IMG/VR virus record: IMGVR_UViG_3300035250_000079
Span: 1 to 38,987 of that record
DNA from: a virus
Direction: 5' to 3' (one strand)
Length of the DNA: 38,987 nucleotides
The notes beneath the pieces are model-generated. The model did not search any database, was not told the DNA's origin, and was given only the letters and a program-made list of their open reading frames with translations. The translations under genes and the position numbers were made by a program. Shown in pieces: positions 15,266-21,270 of this stretch (position 1 is its first letter; every line of letters begins with the position of its first letter).

Positions 15266-15368
15266 GGGGGTGAAATGGTTTCGACCTATACGAGAACCAC
15301 ATGGTCGCACGCGGTGACCGGACCATGTGGGACGTATGGGTACCGGGGTTCGATTCCCCGCACCTCCA
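15266..15368 (+). ncRNA. Compact tmRNA-type tRNA-like domain
   Basis: The 5' end GGGGGTGAAATGGTTTCGAC is the tmRNA signature. GGGGGTG (15266-15272) pairs with CACCTCC (15361-15367) as a 7-bp acceptor stem, followed by A. The T-arm is CGGGG-TTCGATT-CCCCG (15344-15360). P2 is CCTATACG (15285-15292) with CGTATGGG (15333-15340). Normally P2 leads into 200-300 nt of tag frame and pseudoknots; here it is closed at once by a perfect 10-bp hairpin, CCACATGGTC (15297-15306) with GACCATGTGG (15321-15330). There is no tag frame inside, and CCA is not encoded right after A15368 (CGA follows). A canonical tRNA is excluded by the missing D-arm and anticodon arm. Confidence 0.8.
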
Positions 15369-15369
15369 C

Positions 15370-15489
15370 GAATGAGAGAGGGTGTACGCACACCGTGGTA
15401 ATCGCAGCGGGTGCTTAGCCCGGCCGTGCCCGTAGTGGGCCGAAATCACTAGACGTATCTAGTTAGGTGGCACCCTCTCCCATTCACCA
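15370..15489 (+). ncRNA. Structured RNA domain downstream of tRNA-like domain, possible detached mRNA-like part
   Basis: Fifteen positions at 15370-15384 pair with 15471-15485 (GAATG/CATTC and GAGAGGGTG/CACCCTCTC around one A.C mismatch), and the sequence ends A-CCA (15486-15489). Inside: CACC/GGTG (15391-15394 with 15466-15469); CGGCC (15421-15425) with GGCCG (15438-15442), whose loop CCCG (15429-15432) can pair with CGGG (15408-15411) as a pseudoknot; and ACTAG-acgtat-CTAGT (15448-15463). A short frame reads THTVVIAAGA then TAG (15416-15418), a hydrophobic, Ala-rich end like a degradation tag, with its stop in a hairpin as in tmRNA. The functional link to the upstream domain is inference. 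Confidence 0.55.
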
Positions 15490-15517
15490 CAAGTAGACGC
15501 ATACAGGGAGGTATGTA

Positions 15518-15709
15518 ATGGTAGATAAGTATCAGGATAGGGCAGAACACGAGTTTGTTTGCCTAGATTGCGGTGAGGACAAGGCATTGGGGGACATGGC
15601 TACAGAGTGCCCGGACATGTCGCACGCGGTGACCGGACAACGAACCGGCGCTTGTAAGGAATGCTATGCGCTGGATAGGACACCATTGGAGGTGTGTAAT
15701 GGTAGGTAA
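15518..15709 (+). CDS. 63-aa zinc-ribbon-like protein
   Basis: FVCLDCGEDKAL gives one CxxC and GACKECYAL the second, spaced as in a zinc ribbon. Strong GGAGGT site. The codons for SHAVTG lie in a 20-nt stretch (15619-15638) identical to the loop and 3' flank of the tRNA-like domain hairpin (15304-15323), so one copy was probably derived from the other. Not assigned to a known family. Confidence 0.65.
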   Translation: MVDKYQDRAEHEFVCLDCGEDKALGDMATECPDMSHAVTGQRTGACKECYALDRTPLEVCNGR

Positions 15710-15989
15710 GCGACCGATCATAGAGATGCAGCCACCTAGTTTGCCGCATCCGTTAGTGGAGTGGGATTTGAAATCGCCCACCGTAACGGTGCGTGTTGAG
15801 CGGGTAGATGGGCACGAATGTGCTTACGCTGCCGACAAGAACGCTCGTCTGTTTATTCAGTTGACTGGGCGTAAGACACTATTGAAAACTGACCTGACGC
15901 TCATCAAGGCGCTGGGTTTCCAAATAAAACAAGAGCAGCGTGTCGCTGACATGCTGAAGGAGGTGATGGGTAATGTTGGCAACGAGTGA
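15699..15989 (+). CDS. Unknown 96-aa early protein (RPIIEMQ type)
   Basis: Start at 15699 after GGAGGTGTGTA, overlapping the previous gene by 11 bp. Begins MVGKRPIIEMQPPSLPHP, followed by a beta-rich part (PTVTVRVERVDGHECAYAADKNARLFIQLTGRKTLLKTDLTLIKALGF) and a helical end. The N-terminal RP(I/V)IEMQ segment recurs in the gene at 16150, at the DNA level too, which suggests a duplicated 5' end. Function unknown. Confidence 0.65.
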   Translation: MVGKRPIIEMQPPSLPHPLVEWDLKSPTVTVRVERVDGHECAYAADKNARLFIQLTGRKTLLKTDLTLIKALGFQIKQEQRVADMLKEVMGNVGNE

Positions 15990-16146
15990 CGATGACCTGA
16001 CGGTCCTCATTTTGGACAACAACGAGGCTGGTGCGCTGGCTGACCTGTTGCGCTGGCTAACCTGTTCTGGGGGCGCTGCCGTCGTGCAGATGTCGTCCAA
16101 CCAGTTGGACGTATTGGCTGACCTTGCTGAAACGATGGGGGTGTAA
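15973..16146 (+). CDS. Unknown 57-aa protein
   Basis: MLATSDDDLTVLILDNNEAG ... QMSSNQLDVLADLAETMGV; starts inside the end of the preceding gene after AAGGAGGTGATGGGTA, a strong site. Compact alpha/beta pattern (TVLILDNNEAGALADLLRWL). Not recognised. Confidence 0.65.
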   Translation: MLATSDDDLTVLILDNNEAGALADLLRWLTCSGGAAVVQMSSNQLDVLADLAETMGV

Positions 16147-16149
16147 CCG

Positions 16150-16431
16150 ATGGATGAGCGACCGGTCATAGAGATGCAGCGTAAGACACAGTACCTAGTG
16201 CTGCGTGTGGATGACATAGTAGGTACTAATGCGTATGTGTGGGATTGGAATGATTTGGATTATTCGCCCGTGTCTAAGGGTTCCCCACATGTAATGGTGT
16301 ACGGCTATTTGATTCCCGATAGTGGCTATCACATTCCCATCGCAGGCCCGAGCGCTGGAGAGGGATGGGTTCCTCGCAGGGAGAATCATCCTCAGATTCA
16401 TTGGCGTCGCCCTCGCGGGATGGATTTCTAG
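16150..16431 (+). CDS. Unknown 93-aa protein (RPVIEMQ type)
   Basis: MDERPVIEMQRKTQYLVLRVDDIVG followed by aromatic beta segments (AYVWDWNDLDYSPVSKGSPHVMVYGYLIPDSGYHIPIAG). It shares the first residues and ~22 bp of DNA (around 16157-16179) with 15699 (around 15706-15728), then diverges. Function unknown. Followed by capped hairpin 5. Confidence 0.6.
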   Translation: MDERPVIEMQRKTQYLVLRVDDIVGTNAYVWDWNDLDYSPVSKGSPHVMVYGYLIPDSGYHIPIAGPSAGEGWVPRRENHPQIHWRRPRGMDF

Positions 16432-16450
16432 GGATGCGCATGGGTTCTGA

Positions 16451-16497
16451 TCTCTTCTTTACTGAACTGAACAAAGTGAAGTTCAGTAAAGAAGAGA
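16451..16497 (+). ncRNA. Capped hairpin 5 (GAAC-AAA-GTGA)
   Basis: TCTCTTCTTTACTGAACT pairs perfectly over 18 bp with its complement at 16480-16497, extending outward by A-T and wobble pairs. The cap is GAACAAAGTGA: GAAC and GTGA kept, loop changed to AAA. The stem is unrelated to the other four. It lies in a 106-bp gap before a GGGAGGTGCGTG ribosome binding site. Confidence 0.75.
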
Positions 16498-16537
16498 TTG
16501 GCTGCTGGACGACAACGATTAGCACGGGAGGTGCGTG

Positions 16538-16780
16538 ATGGAAGGCAAGACGGAAGTGAGCGCCACATGTAAGGAGTGTCGTGGCGTGGAGACTGTTCAT
16601 GTGGATGAGGCGGCGTGGCAACGCTACCTGCTGCGTGAAGGGCTGATTCAGACCATGTTTCCTGATCTGGACGATGCGGACCGGGAGTTGGTTATGAACG
16701 CAGCGAAGGGTGGATGGTTTATCTGCCGTGTGTGCTGGCCCATTGTGTTCGCAGAAACGGACGAGCAAGAAAGCGAATAG
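16538..16780 (+). CDS. 80-aa zinc-binding protein
   Basis: Two CxxC pairs (ATCKECRGVET near the N-terminus and WFICRVCWPIVF near the C-terminus) enclose a helical insert (AAWQRYLLREGLIQTMFPDLDDADRELVMNAA). The insert pattern, with Q-x-x-FPDL and an ELV helix, recurs in small actinophage zinc proteins. Probably a structural zinc site; function unknown. GGGAGG site at 16526. Confidence 0.7.
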   Translation: MEGKTEVSATCKECRGVETVHVDEAAWQRYLLREGLIQTMFPDLDDADRELVMNAAKGGWFICRVCWPIVFAETDEQESE

Positions 16781-16839
16781 TCCTATGCGATTGAAGGTAG
16801 TCAGATCGGCTGCCATGTACGAGCATCGGGAGGTGCGTA

Positions 16840-17358
16840 GTGAGTCACGATATAACCATAGGTAGTACCAGAGCGGTGATCGAAGTTGATGAGGTTGAAG
16901 TTGCCTTGGACTACAACGACATACTGGAGAATCTTGAGGACACCATCACAAGCAGGGTGTCGGAGCAGATCGGCGATGAGGCATGGGATGCGGTGTGCAG
17001 CCAAGTGGAGGATGCCGCTTACGAGGCGGCATCGGATTACGTTTCCAACCATGACATAAGTTCAGGTGTTAGCGAATCTGATCTTGAGGATCTGTTGAGG
17101 CAGTTGGCGACCCGTTTGGAGAACGGGGACGCCTTGTGTTCGTTGGGTAGGGCTGCTCAGAAGGCGGTTACGTTGGTTGTGCAGAACATTGAGAATCCTC
17201 ACGAGCAGACTCAGCAGCAGTTGGCAGAGGTGTCGCAGTTGGTTGATTACCAGTTGAAGGCACGCGTTGACCACCTAGAAACGCAGGTCAATGTGCTATT
17301 GGACGCAGCGCAGCAGAGTGGTGAGCGTGCGTCAGCAGTAGATCACCGGGATAACTAG
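16840..17358 (+). CDS. Unknown 172-aa acidic helical protein
   Basis: GTG start after GGGAGGTGCGTA. A short beta N-terminus (DITIGSTRAVIEVDEVEVALDY) is followed by amphipathic helices and a C-terminal coiled coil (EQTQQQLAEVSQLVDYQLKARVDHLETQVNVLLDAAQQ). Strongly acidic. Its TAG shares bases with the next GTG start (TAGTG). Not recognised. Confidence 0.65.
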   Translation: MSHDITIGSTRAVIEVDEVEVALDYNDILENLEDTITSRVSEQIGDEAWDAVCSQVEDAAYEAASDYVSNHDISSGVSESDLEDLLRQLATRLENGDALCSLGRAAQKAVTLVVQNIENPHEQTQQQLAEVSQLVDYQLKARVDHLETQVNVLLDAAQQSGERASAVDHRDN

Positions 17359-17609
17359 TGAATCATTTGGTTCCGTGCACGGCTATGAATCCGTGCCCGG
17401 AAGAAAGTTCGTTGAACATCAACGACTTCGTAGGCGAGGGGTGGGCGTTTATCGTCGGCATCTTCGTAGCGGGGTTTGTGATGCTGGCCGTAGAACAATG
17501 GCGTTTACGCCGTCGTTACAAGGCCACATACGGGCAGCGCTTAGAGGCGCTGCGCCGTGTCACACCTCGTGTCTACGATGACGAACAGCACGATGGAGGT
17601 GCGACTTGA
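17358..17609 (+). CDS. 83-aa single-span membrane protein
   Basis: A polar, Cys-containing N-terminus (PCTAMNPCPEESSLN) precedes one hydrophobic helix (GWAFIVGIFVAGFVMLAVEQW, about residues 28-47), then a basic cytoplasmic-type segment (RLRRRYKATYGQRLEALRR). The orientation by the positive-inside rule is N-out, C-in. Function unknown. Confidence 0.6.
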   Translation: MNHLVPCTAMNPCPEESSLNINDFVGEGWAFIVGIFVAGFVMLAVEQWRLRRRYKATYGQRLEALRRVTPRVYDDEQHDGGAT

Positions 17610-18664
17610 GAAGCGTTACAGATAATACAGGCAAGTATGAGCACAACTGGATTACCCGTCTGGTTGAAGAGGTTCAACCTCGTGCGGAGGCTGTCATTGA
17701 GGCAGCAGAAGTTATTCCGCAAGAGGATGGGTCCGTTGACTTCAAGGTTGATGGCAGCGTAAGTACGTTGGCTCGCATCCAAAACGCAGACTTCGACTTG
17801 GAGTATGTGCCTTCAGGGTACACGCATCCGGTGAGTGGCGAGTTGGTTGTCCCGACGTATGAGAAAGGCGTATACAAGGGTGACCCTTGCGACCAGTACC
17901 TTTTGCGTGCTGACACTTCACAGGTGGTTGGCAACATGAGTGGCCGTTACCCCAACCGTGATGGTTACAAGCATGTGTTTGCCACGCTTGATGAACTGTT
18001 CCCTGAGACATGCAAGAGTGTGTCGGTGTATGGGAATGGTGAGCGGGTAGTGGTTGAGCAGGTGCTTGATGAGCCATTCGATTTGGGCGGTGGTGACACT
18101 ATTCAGCCGTACATTTACACTCGTATGTCATTGAATGGTACGTGGAAAACGGAGATCATTCCGATTAGCCAGCGTATCTCATGTGAGAACATGCTTGGGT
18201 ATGGTGGTCAGATCATTGGTGTGCGTGCCACGAAGAACCACGACAAACTTCTAACCATGCGTTCACAGGTGATAGAAATGTCGATGGCTCAGGGTCAGAC
18301 GATTCAGCGTATGGCTCAAATCTTCACGGATCAGGAGTTCACGAACGGGATGTTCACCGAAATGGTGGACAGGCTGTTGCCTTACCCGGACGAGGATGCC
18401 CATGTTCGCACTCAGAACGCTGCCATTGACAAGCGCAGCGCTGTTTTCGGTGCATGGGATAAAGAGAATGCCTCAAATATGTGGGCTGCGTTCAACGCCT
18501 TTCAAGGTGGAGAGCAGCACCGCATCAACGCCAACTACAAGACCACCAGAGAAGCGCAGGAGCGTTCGTTTCTAAAGGCCCTTGATGGGAAAACTCCCAT
18601 TGCGGATGCAGCCGAACGATACCTGTTTGATCTGGTGTCTGTGGGAGCAGAAGAGCCGTTCTAA
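17606..18664 (+). CDS. DUF932-family phage/plasmid protein
   Basis: 352 aa from a TTG start with GGAGGTGCGAC upstream, overlapping the previous gene. The sequence follows the DUF932 layout: KGVYKGDPCDQYLLRADTSQVVGNMSGRY near the middle, a beta block (VFATLDELFPETCKSVSVYGNGERVVVEQVLDEPFDL), RMSLNGTWKTEIIPISQRISCENML, and a helical C-terminus with WAAFNAFQGGEQHRINANYKTTREAQERSFLKAL. Members are common in phages and plasmids near recombination genes, but their activity is unknown. Its position before replication genes fits an early role. Confidence 0.75.
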   Translation: MRSVTDNTGKYEHNWITRLVEEVQPRAEAVIEAAEVIPQEDGSVDFKVDGSVSTLARIQNADFDLEYVPSGYTHPVSGELVVPTYEKGVYKGDPCDQYLLRADTSQVVGNMSGRYPNRDGYKHVFATLDELFPETCKSVSVYGNGERVVVEQVLDEPFDLGGGDTIQPYIYTRMSLNGTWKTEIIPISQRISCENMLGYGGQIIGVRATKNHDKLLTMRSQVIEMSMAQGQTIQRMAQIFTDQEFTNGMFTEMVDRLLPYPDEDAHVRTQNAAIDKRSAVFGAWDKENASNMWAAFNAFQGGEQHRINANYKTTREAQERSFLKALDGKTPIADAAERYLFDLVSVGAEEPF

Positions 18665-18689
18665 GGTGCTAGAATGGTGGTCAGGCGGC

Positions 18690-18753
18690 GGGAGGTTTTT
18701 GCAACCTCCCCCCTCCTGCCGCCCGCAGGGGTGCGTCTGCGTAAACAACGCAC
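18690..18753 (+). promoter_or_regulatory. Hairpin cluster upstream of ParB-like gene
   Basis: GGGAGGTT-tttgc-AACCTCCC (18690-18710) can nest inside GGCGGC/GCCGCC (18684-18689 with 18718-18723), alternative to CCTGC-cgccc-GCAGG (18715-18729); then GTGCGT…ACGCAC (18731-18753). The mutually exclusive pairings look like an attenuator or terminator/antiterminator pair. An AAGGAGG site follows at 18774. Confidence 0.45.
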
Positions 18754-18785
18754 AACCTCTAGTCACTTGCACATAAGGAGGTAGC

Positions 18786-19664
18786 ATGAGTGACACCGCG
18801 CTTACCGGGAGTAGCGCCCCGCCCGTCATTACGACGGAGTACATCGGGCCACACGAGGCTCGTGATTTGCTGGAACAGGCAGCACCTAACCGCGCGATCA
18901 ACGAATCGTTGGTCATCAAATATGCGTGTGCGATGCTGGACAAGGACTGGCACAACATTGGCGTACCCCTCATCGTGGATAATCGGGGGCGTTTGACAGA
19001 TGGGCAGCACAGGTTGCGTGCGATTATCGAAAGCGAAACCGTTCAGCAGTTCACCGTTGCCCACGGCGTAGATGCAGAAGCGACGCTGATGGTAGTTGAC
19101 ACCGGTCGGAAGCGAACGGTGAGTGACATCTTGCGGATTATGACCAATGATCCTGAGAATCCTCGCCAGTTCCGATGGATTCGTTACCTGCCGTCGATAG
19201 CACGCAAGGTGATGATTTGGGAAAAGAGCGGAGACATGAATGTCAACTCGGTGTCCGCAAGAATGATAACGAATCAGCGCTTGCTTGACTTCATCTTCGC
19301 TAACCAGCACCAGTTGGAACTGGTTGCCTCTCAGGCTCTTCGGACGCAGACTCCTGCGCCGATGATTATGAGTGGTGTAGGCGCGGCTTACTATGTGTGC
19401 CGTTACTTTGGGGATGCTGCTATGGCGGATGAGTTTATCCGTGAGATTATCAAGCCGTCACAGACGGAAGGAAATGCAGCGTGGCTGCTGCGTGAACAGG
19501 CCACGAAGGATCGCCTCAGGCGAACTTGTTCGTGGACGGGTGATGGACGCGCTAGCGCTGCATACTTCATCAAAGCATTCAACCTTTACCGGTCAGGTGT
19601 CTCTAGGAAGGTACTTGTGTGGAAGAGCGTCGGCCCTACGGCTGAAGATTTTCCTACCGTTTAG
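18786..19664 (+). CDS. ParB/sulfiredoxin-fold-like protein, 292 aa
   Basis: Residues about 40-80 (INESLVIKYACAMLDKDWHNIGVPLIVDNRGRLTDGQHRLRAI) contain the DGQHRL motif (72-77) of ParB-like nuclease folds, preceded by the expected substrate helix. The remainder is helical with an aromatic/basic C-terminus. Single ParB-domain proteins of this type are frequent in actinophages and have been proposed to act on DNA or as CTP-binding switches, but not for segregation here, since there is no partner ATPase. Strong AAGGAGG site. Confidence 0.75.
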   Translation: MSDTALTGSSAPPVITTEYIGPHEARDLLEQAAPNRAINESLVIKYACAMLDKDWHNIGVPLIVDNRGRLTDGQHRLRAIIESETVQQFTVAHGVDAEATLMVVDTGRKRTVSDILRIMTNDPENPRQFRWIRYLPSIARKVMIWEKSGDMNVNSVSARMITNQRLLDFIFANQHQLELVASQALRTQTPAPMIMSGVGAAYYVCRYFGDAAMADEFIREIIKPSQTEGNAAWLLREQATKDRLRRTCSWTGDGRASAAYFIKAFNLYRSGVSRKVLVWKSVGPTAEDFPTV

Positions 19665-19674
19665 GTTTCATTCG

Positions 19675-19722
19675 CGTGTGGGGGCGGGGCAAGTATTCCC
19701 TTCCTTGTCTCGTCCCCACACG
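19675..19722 (+). promoter_or_regulatory. 19-bp hairpin with three G-U pairs
   Basis: CGTGTGGGGGCGGGGCAAG (19675-19693) pairs with 19704-19722 over all 19 positions when three G-U wobbles are allowed. Wobbles kept in one orientation indicate an RNA-level structure. No U-tract follows. It separates the ParB-like gene from the 129-aa gene. Confidence 0.5.
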
Positions 19723-19751
19723 CTCTCACACTAAGGAACGGAGATGTATAT

Positions 19752-20141
19752 ATGTGGGTTTATACTATTCATGGTTTTTATTCGGTTGTGTCTACGCCCG
19801 ATGATCCGACGGTTGTGTTGGTCAGGGCGAGAGACAAAGATTCCCTAACGAACTTGGCTGCTGCACTTGTAACAGGTGAAGGTCAGGGTGAGTACACGAA
19901 AGAGACAATCTTGACCACTCCGTATCGGGACTACCCGTATCGGATGGTCATGTTGCGTGACGACTGGGTTCACTACTTGGAGATGTACGCATACAAGGAT
20001 TTGGTTTATTCAAACTTCAAGCAGGCGTGTGAAGATGCGGGCATGGGCTTTCGCAAACTAGATGCGTTAGGTCATGTGTGGTACATAATGTATGACGAGT
20101 GGGCTACGCGTCCTGCTAAGGAGAAGAACGCATGGGCGTAG
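19752..20141 (+). CDS. Conserved phage protein, 129 aa
   Basis: The N-terminal MWVYTIHGFYSVVSTPDDPTVVLVRARDKDSLTNL pattern (MW(L/V)-T-x-x-GFYS-V) and the C-terminal YSNFKQACEDAGMGFRKLDALGHVWYIMYD block are shared with small proteins in many actinophage and marine-phage genomes. Aromatic-rich alpha/beta fold. Function unknown. Its end overlaps the next gene by 10 bp. Confidence 0.7.
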   Translation: MWVYTIHGFYSVVSTPDDPTVVLVRARDKDSLTNLAAALVTGEGQGEYTKETILTTPYRDYPYRMVMLRDDWVHYLEMYAYKDLVYSNFKQACEDAGMGFRKLDALGHVWYIMYDEWATRPAKEKNAWA

Positions 20142-20362
20142 CACAGCACGGAGTAAACGCATACAAGTCTGGAAAATGTAGGTGCGAGAAGTGCTGTGAG
20201 GCGAACACCGCCTATCAGCAGCGACGCAAACGGAATCCGATGATAATGCCGGGGTGGGATACGCTTACTCGCCGCGAGTTGTTACAGTTCCGTAACGAAA
20301 CCGCAAAGAAGGACATGAAAGCGAAACAAGAAACATCTACATGTAACCGGAAACGCAAATGA
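20132..20362 (+). CDS. Small Cys/His actinophage-type protein, 76 aa
   Basis: The first 30 residues, HGVNAYKSGKCRCEKCCEANTAYQ, match the HG…Y…KCRC..C..A pattern common in short actinobacterial phage proteins; the cysteines probably bind zinc. The rest is basic and helical (TRRELLQFRNETAKKDMKAKQETS). AAGGAG site. Likely nucleic-acid associated. Confidence 0.7.
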   Translation: MGVAQHGVNAYKSGKCRCEKCCEANTAYQQRRKRNPMIMPGWDTLTRRELLQFRNETAKKDMKAKQETSTCNRKRK

Positions 20363-20364
20363 CA

Positions 20365-20438
20365 GGTTGTAACAACCGCTAGACTTAGTACGTACTAAGT
20401 ACTCCCCAGTCCTGAAGGGACTGGGGATTACTAAGTAC
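20365..20438. promoter_or_regulatory. TACTAAGT-flanked hairpin element, copy 2, with palindromes
   Basis: The 89-bp gap before the nuclease gene holds GGTTG-taa-CAACC (20365-20377); a perfect 18-bp palindrome, ACTTAGTACGTACTAAGT (20383-20400); a 10-bp stem TCCCCAGTCC/GGACTGGGGA (20403-20412 with 20418-20427); and a closing TACTAAGTAC (20429-20438). The core is the same as at 11353-11399. The palindrome is a natural dimeric-repressor or activator site. The ribosome binding site GGGAGG follows at once. Confidence 0.65.
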
Positions 20439-20451
20439 CGTGGGAGGCAAA

Positions 20452-21270
20452 ATGAAATATCCGATTCACAAAGATTCCGATGGGCGATGGGTCCATACGT
20501 GGGTGCGACAGTCGGCCATCAAAACCTCAGACATGTGTCTGGAGCGCTGGCGCACTAACATCTTCAACCTTGTAAGCGAACGTATCAAAGATGCGTCGGC
20601 GCTGGGTACCGTGTGCCACTCCGTTGCTGAGGACGCTCTGAACGCACGCAAGGATGGCTGGGCGGAAATGTCTCTTGAGGACATGAACGATGCGTTTGGC
20701 TACTACTGGGAGGAAATGGTTCCCACCATTGAGGTGTGGAATAACTACACCCCTGATAGCGCATACAGGGCGGGGTTGGGGAAGATAGCCAACTGGTATG
20801 ACGAGGTGTTCCCACAGGTTGTTCCGGTGTTGGTTGAATATACGTTTGATGTGCCGCTCATCGACAACGATGAACGGCTCGTTCGCATGACTGGCACTGT
20901 TGATCTCGTGGAAGAGAACCGATTGTGGGATTGGAAGTTCCCCGGTCGGGACTACACGAAAGAACGCTGGCAGTACGAGCGTTGGGATGTGCAATCCATC
21001 GCTTACTGCTATGCGTTAGGTATCCCCAACTTCTCTTATGCGGTGATGCACCCCGATGGTGTGGGCCGTATGGACTTTGAACGTGGACAGCAGCATTTCG
21101 ACTGGCTGCGTAAAAAGGTTTCGGCGCTTTGCCGACTGTTAGAAAATCAGACGGGTGCATACCCGTTAGGTGACAACGGTTGGTGGTGTTCCGAAAAATG
21201 GTGCGAAAGTTTCGCACGGTGTAAAGGCGCAACACAAGGAGGCGCACAGTTATGGCATTCAAGCCAATGA
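20452..21270 (+). CDS. PD-(D/E)XK exonuclease (RecB/Cas4-like)
   Basis: 272 aa from the ATG at 20452 (GGGAGG upstream). Motifs in order: GTVCHSVAED with H56; GTVDLVEENRLWDWKF with D151, D160 and K162; and QSIAYCYA with Q181/Y185, the set of the RecB-like nuclease superfamily. The C-terminus has WWCSEKWCESFARC, cysteines that could ligate an Fe-S cluster as in Cas4/AddB, although the fourth (N-terminal) cysteine is only C29. Likely acts in recombination or end processing with the adjacent helicase and primase genes. Confidence 0.8.
   Translation: MKYPIHKDSDGRWVHTWVRQSAIKTSDMCLERWRTNIFNLVSERIKDASALGTVCHSVAEDALNARKDGWAEMSLEDMNDAFGYYWEEMVPTIEVWNNYTPDSAYRAGLGKIANWYDEVFPQVVPVLVEYTFDVPLIDNDERLVRMTGTVDLVEENRLWDWKFPGRDYTKERWQYERWDVQSIAYCYALGIPNFSYAVMHPDGVGRMDFERGQQHFDWLRKKVSALCRLLENQTGAYPLGDNGWWCSEKWCESFARCKGATQGGAQLWHSSQ

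Noticed and set aside
15266-15368. Ordinary tRNA gene
   Set aside because: Acceptor and T-arm are fine, but there is no D-arm or 7-nt anticodon loop. The 5' sequence is tmRNA-type and the long P2 plus 10-bp hairpin does not fit any tRNA.
12433-16497. Capped hairpins as classic intrinsic terminators
   Set aside because: None is followed by a T-run and the cap is conserved while stems vary. U-less termination cannot be excluded but is not the simplest reading.
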